Part shown: positions 1-11,870 of the stretch, one piece after another
Layout: every line of letters starts with the position of its first letter
Numbering within the stretch: position 1 is the first letter of the stretch
Origin: Talinum fruticosum
Taxonomy: Eukaryota > Streptophyta > Magnoliopsida > Caryophyllales > Talinaceae
Direction: 5' to 3'
Assembly: GCA_021018815.1 (NCBI GenBank)
Contig: JAITYX010000003.1
Span: 8,802,501-8,866,500 of the forward strand
Length of the DNA stretch: 64,000 nucleotides
Notes under the pieces: generated by a model
The model's database searches: none
What the model was told of the DNA's origin: nothing
Seen by the model: the letters and a program-made list of their open reading frames with translations, nothing else
Position numbers and translations under genes: made by a program

Positions 1-610
1 ACCTTGTTTCATCGGTCATGACTTTACCTTGTAGTTTGAGAAGGCCAAATCCGCTCGTTGTGCTGAATCCTTATTATGGTTTTTGTTGATTAAATCATTT
101 ACGTAATTATAAATATATTGATGTTTTTAATGAGTTGTTGTGAAAGAGGAACTGGGTATGTAAATTCTAATTCAGCTTGGCTATCTATCTATCCATTCTC
201 TCTGTGTGTTAATTTTGGTGATTGACCAGGTGCTGTCCTTAACAATAAACCTCGAGTCTCCTATTAACAAAAGGTGGGTCGACTCAATTTTCAGTTGAAA
301 ATGAGATTATTTGCTCAAATAAATCTTAGACATGGAAATTTTATCCGAAATGAGAATGGTTCATCATTGCTTGTTTGTTTATGGGAAATTCTACCTTGTC
401 AAGCTCTTGTGAATACTTGTGTGGGAAACTTTGTCCAAATAAAAATTCAATTTAGGGTTGTATCTCGCAATGTAATGATGGTATATTGTGTGAAATTTGG
501 TTTGTAAAGCAAGCTTGTCAAGATATTGGAGAGGTAAGACTATGAGTTGGATTGGAAAAATATAAATGTTTGATACTTGTTTGAATTGTGGTTTTATTTT
601 TTTACACAAG
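1..610. other. No gene recognised, left flank of the kinase fragment
   Basis: AT-rich sequence with no reading frame that I recognise. It should hold the first exon of the casein kinase 1-like gene that follows (the glycine-rich loop), but I could not find that exon. Its last bases form the pyrimidine-rich acceptor (ending ACAAG) of the first recognisable exon. Confidence 0.6.
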
Positions 611-1467
611 TGTCAATGTACGGACTGGTGAAGAAGTTGCCATTAAGCTGGTTTGTGCTCCGATCACCCTCTTTCTATGTCCGAATTGGTTTAACTTTAT
701 TGATTTGCTTTTGGATATTGAAGATTATTTTGTTGATCTAGATTCTAGAAGGATAAGTTTTATTTGTTACTTTGTAATTAGTGTTTCTTTTATCGTGGAT
801 AGTTCCTATGAGATATCATAGATCATGTCCTCGTGGTATATATGGTTGTAGATATACTTGTAAAGCATTGTAGCGTGTTTACATTCTTCGGTTCTCACTA
901 GTATTGGTTGCAATTTCTTAACTTTGAATCCGCTAGTCGGTATTTGGGAGTGGCATCAACGGAAGAATGACAAAAATGCCTCTCTTGTAAAAGATGTTGG
1001 AAAGGATGAGAAATTTATTTTCATCCATTGGTTGAGAAAGAAGAGACCGACATATCTCTTGTTCTCATCTTTGTAGCATATACTTTCACTCCAAAGTTAA
1101 TGCCCATTTTTCTTGTGATAGGCATTGTGGCACATCTTCAAAAACCAGTAATTCTTGTGGCCTTGGCTTTTTGAGGTAGGGATGAGGTGTTCTTCTGTCC
1201 CTTTACGTACATGTACAACCTGAAGTACACAAGTAAATATTTGTGTTTTTCCCCATTTTCAGGAGTCTCGCTAAAACAAAGCATCCTCAACTACATTATG
1301 AGTCAAAATTGTATATGCTTCTTCGGGGAGGTAGTAAGTGATGAACTGCTCTCTCCCGTACCCCACTGATCTATGGTATGATGGCCTCATGTCTCTATTG
1401 GTTGTGCTTGTGTGCAGCTGGTATTCCCCTTCTTAAATGGTATGGAGTAGAAGGAGAACACAATGTC
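611..1467 (+). pseudogene. Casein kinase 1-like gene fragment, three exons
   Basis: Three short exons match the N-lobe of plant casein kinase 1-like Ser/Thr kinases in order. Exon a (611-650) encodes VNVRTGEEVAIKL, including the ATP-anchoring lysine of the AIKL motif. Exon b (1263-1333) encodes [20 protein letters not shown] followed by RGG. Exon c (from 1418) encodes TGIPLLKWYGVEGEHNV. Acceptor AG and donor GT signals flank them (for example TTTTCAG before b and GTAAGT after it). The b-c junction joins in frame as GG-TGIP. The a-b junction does not: two bases are missing at the end of exon a, where the family has a codon split as GA|G. Similarity stops at about 1467, before the expected MV-DLLGPSLEDLF stretch. 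The catalytic loop, the activation segment and the first exon were not found anywhere in the window. This is a broken fragment of a host gene or a captured piece, not a working kinase. Confidence 0.8.
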
Positions 1468-3407
1468 TTTCACGAAGTTATACATTTTACGGAGAAGAAT
1501 CCACAATACAACCATAACAATTAGGATGATTTTAGCTTTGCTTGTTCCAAAGGTACTTGAAGATACTATCCCCACAATTGCCGGAAAGAAGCTTGCCCGG
1601 AAATATTCAAGCGAAGGGATGATTCTGCATTTTCCTTAAGTTCTCATGGCAGGAAGAAATTCTCCGAACTTAGCAGATCGGGGGGAACATTCTAATCTTT
1701 TCCCTTTTGTACTATGTTTTCGTAGTTTATGAGCATCGGACTAAGCATCTAAAAAATGAGGAGAGTATTTTCGTTGCAAGTTTTTTTAATTATTAAAAAG
1801 AAATTTTAAAGAAAGATGAATTCCTTCAAAAAGAAAAAATATTGGGGACGGGGTGTGTTTGGGACCAAGCACTAACGTCAATTCATGTTTAGCTCCGACC
1901 CATGGGGGTCATGGGCGGGTCGGGGTCAGCTGGCCCATGACCCAACCCAGCCCATTTATTTTTCCTTGGCCCAGCCCGACCCTTTATAGTAATGGGCCGG
2001 CCTGGCCCGTTGCCCAGCCCTAACTATATAGATACACGTATATATACTTATATATTTCATTGCTACCTAGTAAAAGGTTATTAAATATTATTTATTATCA
2101 ACATGTTTCGTCATTGGCATTTGAAATCCGATCACCAAAGTTCGTCGTGAGAATGAAAGATGATGGCAAATTTGTTATCCGTGGCTAGAATGAAAATAAT
2201 GACAAATTTTTATTCATTACTAATTTAGTCACTATCTTCTATCATGGCCGGTGTCCATCTCTAATTCCATCACGTTTAGAGACGCGATCGAGAAAGCTAA
2301 TTGAAACTCTTTTGAACACTTATGTTCTTTTCAATCGTTGTTTCATAATACAACCTTTAACAAAGAGATGCATAAATCTTATATAATTTTCTCGTCAAAG
2401 AGATTATTTGGTATAGTATTATGAATTTAAAGAATTGATGCCAATTGCGGAGCGATAGCTAATTAAGTAAAAATTCAACCCCACACAATGATATGGAAAG
2501 AAACTTATGAATCACTCTAAGGATAAGAGACAACACCATCCATACAAGAGCGTATAGAGAGACTATCACAAATAGAGATAGAACATTAATTCGTAGGGAA
2601 AATATTAGCAAAAACATTTATAAAAAAAAGATAAGGGCTTACATTGGCAGAAAGCTAAATTTTTTGTAAATATTTCACAAACGCTACTTAAAATTATATA
2701 AATACTACTTGAGCATTACTTTATCGAATACTAATATTTAGTTAATTAGTATTTTGAGTTGGTCAAAATGTTAAATATTTTCCAAACATGCAGCTACTGA
2801 ATAGGGTGTTAAAATTTTGGAGATATGGATTATCTAATTTAGATGGTAAGCATTTTAAATGTAACTTTGATGGTAAGCAATATTATCTAATTTAGATGGT
2901 AAGCATTTGCAAATATAGATTTTGATAAAATAAGGGGTATGCCTAGTCCTTGTATAACCGACTAAATGTAACTTTGAACATGATAAAGAACTATAATAGT
3001 AATGAATTATCTAATTGATTAATTTAATGAAGGAATTTCTTGCCGAGGCTTATGTTGGGAAGGATTAAGTGTTAAAATTATAATCGCAAATACATGGCAT
3101 AATTCTAGCTAGCCTAAGCAAACACGAATTGTTTTTAGAGATAGTTGTTTAAACTACCAAAGCTATCTTAAATGTTCAAGCTATGAAAATCTAGAGGGAT
3201 AAGATATATGTTTATATCTTAGAAAGAAATAAAAGAATGCTCGAGTTGTGATTTCACCACTTAATAAACTAATTAATCAAGATAAGCTGAAACCTACCCA
3301 AGTCTATACAAGTATTTAGGAGTGGTATTGAAACATCAAAACCTACTCAAACCACACTTTCGGGGTCATGAGTTAATCTAATCGTTTTAACCACGTACTT
3401 TCATAGG
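1468..3407. other. AT-rich intergenic DNA with short repeats
   Basis: No gene recognised. At 1890-2025 there is a block rich in GGCCCA and CCCGACC that ends in TGCCCAGCCCTA, resembling the end of some plant hAT-type miniature elements. No second end or target duplication was found. A 28-bp direct repeat (core ATCTAATTTAGATGGTAAGC) occurs near 2828 and 2882. The rest is AT-rich with no reading frame of note. Confidence 0.5.
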
Positions 3408-3412
3408 GTAAG

Positions 3413-6206
3413 TGTAACACCCCAAAACCCGTCCTAGGAGTATTACACTCGCGCGAGTTCCTCAAAGGAACTCCCAAGGCTCACTCAGGCGTTGGCTTAG
3501 CTGTCTTAACCCACTTTAAAGGTAAGGAATATAATTTCCTACAAGGGTTAGAAATTTTCTAAACATTTTAGCGAGTTCTGTTTGAACTATGGCCCAACCC
3601 ATAGGCTAAAAGCCTTAAAACCTGCATGAAAGTCACCATAAAACTCAACGAGAGCCACATGCTCGGAGTACACAGCTCAACGGCCACACGCCGAGTATAT
3701 TCACAACCACAAAACTCACATTTCGAACTAGTTTACAACCCAAGTCATGAACTCAGCAAAAACTAGATTTACAATCACTTGAGATCAAAATTGCCGGAGA
3801 AAGGAAATCTCTAGCTTGTCCGAGCTACTAGTTCGGTCTCCATACATACATTAAGCTTACTATACATTACTGTCTATTTACATAAGAGACCGAGTATACA
3901 ACAATATACTAAACATGAAACACCTAGACTTGATCTGCAGCCATGATCGCCACCAAAGACAAGCATTCCAGTCATCCATCTCGGGAGGTACCTACAATTA
4001 GGAGGGAAAAGGGGAAAATTTGTGGGGGTGAGCAATAAACCACGGGCTCACCGAAATTTTACCCCCTTAAAATGGAAATTCTTTGTACATAATACTCATA
4101 ATAATGAAATCTGCGAAAGCATAATAATATCATACAAATCTATATACTTTCAATGAAATCTCTTACAACATAAAGATTAGAACTCTTTTAATCATTTAAA
4201 AGCACGGTTTCACATTCATCACAATTCTCTTTTTCAATCGAATCAACTTTCTAGGCCTTTTGAGGATTCGAACTAGCACTTCTTTTCTCGGAATTTCTCT
4301 TAGTTTCTCCGATTTCTCCGGGGCGCGAAGCCGGATAAAAGGCTCCGGGACCTATCTTCTAGGAAGTCTCGGGTCGGGGGCATCTTGCTACTGCAGGACC
4401 CTCGTTAGAACTCTTCCCTCGAAGTTTCTAGCTGGCGTTCCCGGTTCGAACCCTTCGATATGCTAAACGATCCGTAGCCGGTTGATTTAAAACAATTTGC
4501 ACATATTCATTCATCACATTCACTTTAACGACTTTCTTAAATCGATTTAATATCAAGAAAGGCATGACACCACCTGGCACCCTTATAAATTCACTTTTGT
4601 AAATCTGATTTACTTTCTCAAATAAGTTTTGCTTCTTTAAAACATAATCACGTTTGAAAGGCAGTTCATAAGAAGTTGCATTCAAGGATCATTTCACGTA
4701 AAATACAAAACTCCTTTCAAAAACTACTTTTGAATATTGTTTCACAATCACTTGCACGAGATAGCAACAATTCAACACGAGATAGTCATTCTCAACTTCA
4801 TTCCTAACTACACCTTTTTTAATTCCCTAATTCAGTAGGGTTCATTCCTTTTCGAGCCACAATAACCACAGGTAGCCATCACCTAAATCAACGTTTCCAC
4901 TTTTCACAATTCATTGTTTTTACCTCAATTACTCATTTTATGCCTCTACTTTATAACTCAACTTCTTTCGCCCATACTCAACCACACCGCTCTTGATCTC
5001 ACTTTATCACTTAAGTCCCTCTCGCTATGCTTAACTTCAAATTCAATTTAATCTTCAAGGACTTAGATATGTTCTAAACTCAATTTCACCTTAGACTTCC
5101 CAGCTTGTTATTTCTCTATCTCAATTGTATTCCCATCAAGATGAAGTCGTGTCCCTCCTTTATACTCTAATCATCGTTTCCTAATACGCTTCGTTATCTT
5201 CCGGCGGAAGAACTTAGGAAGTTTCTATGGTGTAACTGGAACATCGATTCACAATTTACCCCCAATTTACCACTTCTTTGTCCTTAAGTGCCATTTGAGA
5301 TCTTCACCATACTCTTTATACCTACGTAGCCTAATATCTTCGGCATCCCATCTCAGCCCTAACCAATTACTAAGCTCCTTCGATTTCCGATTCGGACTCA
5401 ACAATTCCATTCGATTTTTCTCATAACCTAATTTAGTTCTAACAACTTCCTAGCTTTTTCTATCACATAAACATTTAATAATCATAACAAAACTCATTTG
5501 GGTTTCGAAATTACTAATAGTTTAGAGTATAAGACTACCCACCTCAATTCAAGGATTAAAGGTTGCTGAGGTTTAGGTTCCTTCGGGTTAGTTCCTCTTT
5601 CCCCGCTGCTAGCCCTGGTTTCGCCGCCCTCCTCCGCACTCTGACGCCGTCGCCGGCAATGGTTCTCACGCCCACCGGTTGCCTCCCTCTCTGCCCTCGC
5701 GTTCGTGTCCCCTTTCCTAGCTTCGGTTTCCCCCATTCGGGTCCTGGCCGTTTCCCTCGTGCTTGCCGGCCGCTTGCCGTTTAGCACGCCGGTCTCCGGC
5801 CTCTCTTCCTCGCCTTCACTGTCACTCGCCCTCTCAATCTCGCTCTATCTCTCCCGCTCGCCCTCTCTCTCTCTCCTGTTGCTGCTTACGTTCGGTTTCC
5901 CCCTTCTTTCCTTTTTCCTCTGCTAATCTCTTTCCCTTTTCGGTGGTTTCATCAGGTGCAGCCAGCACCTGCTGCAACACACTAATCATCCCCTTAAATT
6001 TATATTTTTTATTTTATTTATTTTATTTTTATTAAGCAAGTTTGCCCCGGGTTTCTATCCTTAATAGCAACGAACGAGCAATTACCTTTATTAATTAAGC
6101 TATATAAACACACAAACGCATAACAATCACATAAAATAAATTACGTATAAGCACCTAGCTTAATTTAACTATAAAGTTAATCTACTCAAAATTTCGGGTC
6201 TCACAA
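3413..6206. mobile_element. Solo LTR, about 2.8 kb, with 5-bp target duplication
   Basis: The block begins TGTAACACCCC and ends GGGTCTCACA, so its termini are TGT...ACA. This is a common form of long plant Ty3/gypsy LTRs, which read from the other end start TGTGAGACCC and end GGGTGTTACA. GTAAG lies directly before it (3408-3412) and again at 6207-6211, one base after the final CA, consistent with a 5-bp target duplication. The sequence around the block (host DNA to 3412 and from 6212) carries no internal retroelement domains, so it is best read as a solo LTR left by recombination. Inside are a GGGGGTGAGC stretch near 4020 and a pyrimidine-rich stretch at 5560-5930. The orientation is uncertain. 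Confidence 0.75.
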
Positions 6207-6211
6207 GTAAG

Positions 6212-7410
6212 CCCAATTAGATTACGAAAATATCAACCTCGGATTTAGTTAAGATTTGGGCTATTTTCATACCAAAATCCCGACCATTGTTTATACCCAC
6301 GCTAGAAACTTGGCTCCACCTTTTAGTGATGAACTAATCACCCAAAAATCAAGATGAGAAAACCTTTCGGACATTTCATCGAACACGTGGTAGGTATGAA
6401 AAACAATTATAAATAACAAGCATAAACTAGGTGGGTGAAGGCCTAAACGAGATCAATTAGCCATTAGAGAGACAAATCATAATCAAAAAACCAACTTTAA
6501 CAACTAATTAACATAAAAGCATACTATTTCGGAAAATAAATCGGAGGATGCTGATGTGGATGATAAGTCGGAGATAGAGGATTTACTTGTCCTAGCCGCA
6601 GCGGTTGGACTCGAGTGGCGAACTCCTCGCAATGATCGATTCTTCCTACACAAAGGCACGCCCCAAGGTTGGACGCCCTTCCGACGCTCAAGTTAGTTTG
6701 ACAAAAAGTCGAAACATTGAGGAATACTTCCTTGAAGTGCATGAAGGGATTTTTTGGGATTTGTGTTGCTTTACCGAAGAGGTAAGGACTTTATCTCTAA
6801 GTAGAGAGAATAGAGGGCTCAACCAAGGGTGATATGTTTCTTGGGAATTGTCATCTCATGAGTTTATGACAATGTTTGGTGAGTATTAATAAAAGAAGTA
6901 AATGAGGAGTAAAACAGTCTTTACCGTAATCGGTAGGAAATCATAACCTTAATAGGCTTGGTCTTTACCTAGCCTTATGTGAATGAGGGATTAGACTGGT
7001 GTTGTGTTGATCTCGCTTATTAGGAGAGTTTGTGTAGGACGTGGCGGATGAATTGGCATTCTTCGAAATTGGCACATCATTTAGCCCCTTACATTTCACA
7101 TACACGTGTCTTAAGGCAAATAGGTGGGATGTGGAATATTGAGGCTTGGAGCATTCACCAATGGATGTGAGAGTTAGAGTGAAGTGTCCGCTTCTAGTTG
7201 TAACTTCGTGCATAAGCGGTTTTCGTTTCGTGTTTTCTTGGAAGAAATGGGAGTCGATCTTTGTGTATCATCTTTCTTACTTTATTGCTGGTAATATTCT
7301 TTCGATGAAACAAGAGCATGTATGACCTTTTGGCTTCGTAGGCGGAGGAGTATAAGATGCACACCCTTTAGCCCCTTGGGGCTAAAAGTGTGTTAGAAGG
7401 GTATGTTCTC
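6212..7410. other. No gene recognised
   Basis: Host-side flank of the solo LTR, followed by moderately GC-balanced sequence. A 75-codon open frame at 6605-6832 has no recognisable domain, and I do not call it a gene. From about 7350 the sequence takes on the 'AGCCCC...GGGGCTAAAAGTG' wording of the tandem arrays that follow. Confidence 0.5.
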
Positions 7411-7520
7411 CAGGAGAACTTCCCTTTAATGAGATTGAAAGAGCAACCAGGAGAACTTCCCTTTAATGAGATTGAAAGAGCAACCAGGAGAACTTCCCTT
7501 TAATGAGATTGAAAGAGGAA
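7411..7520. repeat. 37-bp tandem repeat, three copies
   Basis: The unit starting CAGGAGAACTTCCCTTTAAT recurs at 7411, 7448 and 7485, a spacing of exactly 37 bp. The copies are almost identical, so this small array is much younger than the diverged arrays next to it. Confidence 0.92.
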
Positions 7521-7659
7521 CACTTAGTCCTTAGAAGGACAAAAGTATGTAAGGATGAAGACCTCCTATCCCCTTGGGGCTAAAAGTGTAGTGTTTGGCT
7601 TGTTGGGAAACATCACACAAAAGCTTGTGGCTTCTTAGCTCCTGTATGCTAAAAGTATG

Positions 7660-8260
7660 AATTTGCCCACGACAATGCCGTTGTGGGTCTTTAAGCGACC
7701 TTTCAACTCCCGTGGGTTTGAAAGTGCATGATTCTCGCTAGGGAACATCCTACAGAGAGCGTGACCCCTCAACTTACGGCTGGGAGTGCAAGTTGCTCCT
7801 GGTTAGGCCATTGCGGGTCTTTACACAACCTTTCAGCTTCCGTAGACTTGAAAGTACATGATTCTAGCTAGGGAACATCCCACGGAGAACGCAACCTCCA
7901 AACCTCCGAGTCTAAAGTGCAAGTTGCCCATGACTAGGCCATTGTAGGTCTTTATGTGACCGTTTAGCTCCTGTGGGCTTGAAAGTGCATGATTCTGGTT
8001 AGGGAACATCCCACGGAGAGCACGACCTCCTTACCTCCGAGTCGGGAGTACAAGTGCCTATGGCTAGGATAATTTGGGTCTTTACGTAACCTTTCACCTC
8101 CAGTAGGCTTGAAAGTGTATGATTCTTGCTAGGGAAAATCTCACGGAGAGCGCGGCCTCCTAATCTCCGAGTCAAGAGTGCAAGTGCCCATGGCTAGGCC
8201 ATTTTGGGTCTTTGAGTGACCTTTTAGCTCCCGTAGGCTTGAAAGTGTAAATTTCGTTAA
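7660..8260. repeat. 130-bp tandem repeat array, about five copies
   Basis: The marker GAAAGTGCATGATTCT and its variants recurs with AAAGTG starting at 7721, 7851, 7982, 8112 and 8242, a spacing of 130-131 bp. Each unit also carries GGGAACATCC, a CCTCCGAGTC segment, GGCTAGGCCATT and AGCTCCCGTAGGCTT. The copies are diverged by point changes but the period is well kept. Confidence 0.88.
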
Positions 8261-9440
8261 TAAACATTAACCTCCTAAGGGGTAAACTTTTACGAGATAT
8301 GAAAACATGACTTTTTAGCTGCCGTAGGCTGATTCATCGTTAGACGTTGAACTTTGAAGGATGTCCCTTCGCGTAGATGAATATGTGACTTTTTAGCTCC
8401 CGTAGGCTGAGTAATCGCTAGACATTGATAAACATTAAACTCGGAAGGATGTCCTTTTGCGGAGGTGAAAACATGACTTTTTAGCTCCCGTAAGCCGATT
8501 CGTCACTAAACGTCGATGGACATTGAACTCCGAAGGATGTCCCTTTCCGAAGATAAAAATGCGACTTTTTAGCTCGTGCAAGCTAATTCGTTGCTAGACG
8601 TTGATAGATGTGAACTCCGAAGGATGTTCCTTTGCAAAGGTGGAAATGCGACGTTTTAGCTCACGTAGGCTAAGTCATCGTTAGACATCAACATACATCA
8701 AACTCTTAAGGATGGGCCTTCACGGAGGTGGAAACACGACTTTTTAGTTCCCATACACTAAGTCGTCGTTAGATGTCGACGAGATGTTGAACTCCATATG
8801 ATGTCTCTTTAAGGAGGTAGAAACACAAATGTTTAGCTCCTGTAGGCTAAGTCATTGTTAGACATCGACATCCATTAAACTCTTAAGGATATCCCTTTAC
8901 GAAAGTAGAAACACGACTTTTTAGTTCCCGTACGCTAAGTCGTCGTTAGACATCAACATACATTGAACTCCGAATGATGTCTCTTTATAAAGGTGGAAAC
9001 ACAAATTTTTAGCTCCTCTAGGCTAAGTCGTCGCTAGATGTCGACGGACGTTGAACTCCAAAAGATGTCCCTTTACGGAGGTGGAAAACGACTTTTTAAC
9101 TCCCGTAGGCTAAGTTGTCAATAGATGTTGAACTCCAAAGGATGTCTCTTTACGGAGGTGGAAATGTAACATTTTAGCTCACGTAGCATTAGACATTGGC
9201 GGACGTTGAACACTTAAGGATGTCATTTTACGAGAGATGGAAACGCGACCTTGTAGCTCCCATTGGCTAATCGTCATTAGACGTCGATAAACGTTGGACT
9301 CCGAAGGATGTCCCTTTCGTCGAGGTGGAACGTCGAGTCTTTAGCTTTTGTAGGCCAAGTCGTTGTTAGATGTCGGAAAACGTTGAACTCCAAATGATGT
9401 CCCTGTACGGAGGTGGAAACGTGACTTTTTATTTCTCTTA
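8261..9440. repeat. 88-bp tandem repeat array, about 13 diverged copies
   Basis: The marker GACTTTTTAGCTCCCGTAGG recurs with its CTTTTTAG core at 8311, 8389, 8477, 8565, 8652, 8740 and onward to about 9430. The spacing is 87-88 bp, with the first interval 78 bp. Each unit reads roughly: marker, TAAGTCGTCGTTAGACGTCGA, GTTGAACTCCGAAGGATGTC, CCTTTACGGAGGTGGAAA. The AGCTCCCGTAGGCT segment is shared with the 130-bp units, so the two arrays probably arose from a common unit by loss or gain of a 42-bp segment. Confidence 0.85.
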
Positions 9441-9529
9441 GGTTAAATCATCATTTGCGATTTTTGTTGAATTATACGATTTTTAGTTTTTTACGACACG
9501 GTTTGACGATTACTGTACCATACTCCTAA

Positions 9530-9663
9530 CTCCCGACCTCTCGCCACTATCACTCCCACTCACCTCTCCGCTTCCCCTTTCTCGCTGCTCCCTTTTCTCT
9601 CTTTGTTCCCGAACCATCGACCCCATGACCCCCGCATCCCGCCCCCTTCCCCCTCTCTCGTTA

Positions 9664-9694
<31 letters not shown>

Positions 9695-10030
9695 CTTCTC
9701 TCTCTCGTTCGTTCCTTGTTCCCCCTCCCTCGTTGCTCTATCTCGTCTCTTTCGCTCACCTTTTCCCTCGCTCACCGCCCGACCACGACTCCCAGCTTCC
9801 GACGCGTTTCTCGCTTGTTGTTATCCCTCTCGCTCATCGCTCTCCTCCTCTCGCTATTGTTTCTTTCTCCCGACTTCTCTCTCTCCGGCACCTATTTTCC
9901 CCTCCCCGTCTCGCTATTCTCTCAACTCCCTTTTCCGAATCCCCGAACCCCAATTCCTCCTATATGATCCCCCAACCCTAATTTTCTCTCTCGCCTCAAA
10001 TCTTCCCCCACTCTATGTGATTACCCCCAA
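9530..10030. repeat. Pyrimidine-rich low-complexity stretch with (CT)n
   Basis: The plus strand is almost purely C and T here, with a CT dinucleotide run at about 9670-9692. Three overlapping open frames exist only because the composition avoids stop codons. The encoded Ser/Pro/Leu strings show no domain and I do not call them genes. A similar stretch lies in the solo LTR at 5560-5930, and a purine-rich counterpart lies at 13920-14290. Confidence 0.75.
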
Positions 10031-10189
10031 TTTCTAACTTAAAGTAATTATTCCACAACTTGCGACATTTTTTATTATTTTCTAATTAAAAATGTATGTT
10101 ATCATATCTTTTGAGGGAAATATTCCCAAACAATTTGATACATAAAGTGATAAGATTGAAGGGGACGGAAAAATGCCAACCTTGAATTT

Positions 10190-10450
10190 GAGGCGAGAAA
10201 AATACGAACTCCTTTGGATCGAAAAATACCGATCCGATTTGGAGCAACGAATTAGCAACTTCTTTAGGGAGAAGAAATTGTAGACTCCTCCGGATAAAAA
10301 TATCAACCTATTTCGGAGCGAAAAATGGCGAAGCCAACTCCTTTAGTCGAAAAATATTGGCCCTTCTTACGTCGGGAAAAGTCGAACCCCTTTTGGGTTA
10401 GAATGTGTCGACTCCATGTTAGGCTGAAACACGTTGGCTCCTTAGCATGG
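10190..10450. repeat. Degenerate ~26-bp tandem repeat, about ten copies
   Basis: Successive units of about 24-29 bp follow the pattern CGAAAAAT-n-CGA-n-CTCCTTT-n-GG. Examples are CGAAAAATACCGATCC, CGAAAAATGGCGAAG, CGAAAAATATTGGCCC and CGGGAAAAGTCGAACCCC. Units are strongly diverged, so copy limits are approximate. Confidence 0.65.
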
Positions 10451-11870
10451 GCTACCCTCGTAGGGTGCCTTTAATTGTGCCCAATTCGTAATTTTATGTT
10501 GGAGGTCTTTGTTAGCTTCTCGTTTGCACCTAAACTTGATGTCAAAAGCGATGTTTAGCATTGGGCTACAATAACGACTATGTGTCTTGAATGCCAAAAC
10601 ATGTTCTTTTTCTTCAATTTGCTAACAATAACACCTTTTATTTTGGAGAGAAGAATATGGGCACCTGATTAAGCTCTACTAGAGTTCGGAGATAGCAATC
10701 GTAGATTGAACCTACGTAGACATGGCGTGTCGAGCTGAGGTTTCTTATGTGTATAGCTTCGGGTCGATTGATTCCGAACAAAAGTGTTCTTTAAGGGCAT
10801 TCACCTTGTGCTTTTCCCTAGTATCTTAGAGCTTGAATGATGTCCCTTAGGGATCATCTATGAACCTATGGGATCTTCGCTTGACGAGTGGCGTACGCTC
10901 CATTATTTTTCGTCCAAGGGGCCTTCTTTTGGTCGGTGTATGCACCTTAGGACCATAGCTAATGTCTTCATGTTTGGTGTTTACTTGTCCGATTCTTGCC
11001 TCTTGCTTGCTTTGAGTTACCATATACTTCTTGCCGTAGCTTGATTTGTGCATCATTTGCTTCTTCTCATGCATTTTAGTCGTTGCCGAGTTTTGAATTC
11101 TCGCCATCGGGGTTCAAGTTATTTCCTTACTTCAATTGAGCTAGTGGGTCATGCTAGGCCCTAGCTTTTGAGGATTTATGTTGACTCCTCGGGGAATCGT
11201 GTTAGCCCCTTGAATTTTGCAGCTTGGTTTGTTTGCATTACGGACTCATGTTAGCCTCTACTATTGCCCCGAACCTCAAAGAAGAACAAAAATGCTGAAC
11301 ATAAGAAGTTACATGACTTACAAAAACGTATATTGATTGTATTGACGAGGGAAAATTGAAGTCCAAAAAAAGGAATTTATGCCCTTGTTGACCACTTTTG
11401 GAAAATATGCATCAAGCGTAGGCAATTTGTTTACAAAATTGGGACTTGCTTGTGCTTGGCGAGTCCTTAATGAAGGGAAACTCACGCCGGACAATGAGCT
11501 TCCATGGCACTAGTGCTAGAAATAAACATAGTTAGAGAGGTGAACTCTATTTACAAAGGTGTCCACAACACCTAGGCGAAGTACCTCTTTTAGTTGTTAC
11601 TTTGTTTGGGAAAGATGCTTCTTTCCTTATAAAGGGCCAATGATACCTTGTGTGGAGTGCCTTGGCAACAAGAGCTTTTCCTTCATGGGAGCATCATGAT
11701 CTCGGGCCTTTTGGTTGAGAGTTCCATCTTAGGCCACTTTCATCTTGGGTCTCCTTGACATCCTTTTTCCTTTCAATTAATGGCCGAAGGCTTATATAGT
11801 AGCATTCTTATGTAGTCTTCTGGTCCCCGTCGAAGTTATGTTTTCGTTATGTTTTGAACACTTTAAGGTT
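10451..11870. other. No gene recognised
   Basis: Mixed-composition sequence between two tandem arrays. A minus-strand open frame of 86 codons at 10847-11107 has no recognisable domain. Short phrases such as TTAGCCCCTTG resemble the arrays at 7.4-9.4 kb, which suggests that the whole 7-13 kb stretch belongs to one old repeat-bearing element. Confidence 0.45.

Noticed and set aside
1890..2025. GGCCCA-rich block as a complete hAT miniature element
   Set aside because: Only one hAT-like end (TGCCCAGCCCTA) is present; no partner end and no 8-bp duplication were found.
4443..4453. GGTTCGAACCC, like a tRNA T-arm / B box
   Set aside because: No matching A box, acceptor stem or cloverleaf around it; it lies in the long solo LTR.
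5494..6035. Overlapping open frames on both strands (Arg-rich / Ser-Leu-rich)
   Set aside because: They fall in a low-complexity stretch of the solo LTR, and opposite-strand openness points to composition.
6605..6832. 75-codon open frame as a small gene
   Set aside because: No domain, no conserved start context, and no similarity to anything I recognise.
7660..9440. CRISPR-like array
   Set aside because: The repeat units are contiguous and diverged, with no unique spacers, and the DNA is from a plant.
9603..10037. Open frames of 83-144 codons on the plus strand
   Set aside because: The strand is almost pure C/T, so stop codons are rare by composition; the encoded text has no domain and all three frames are open.
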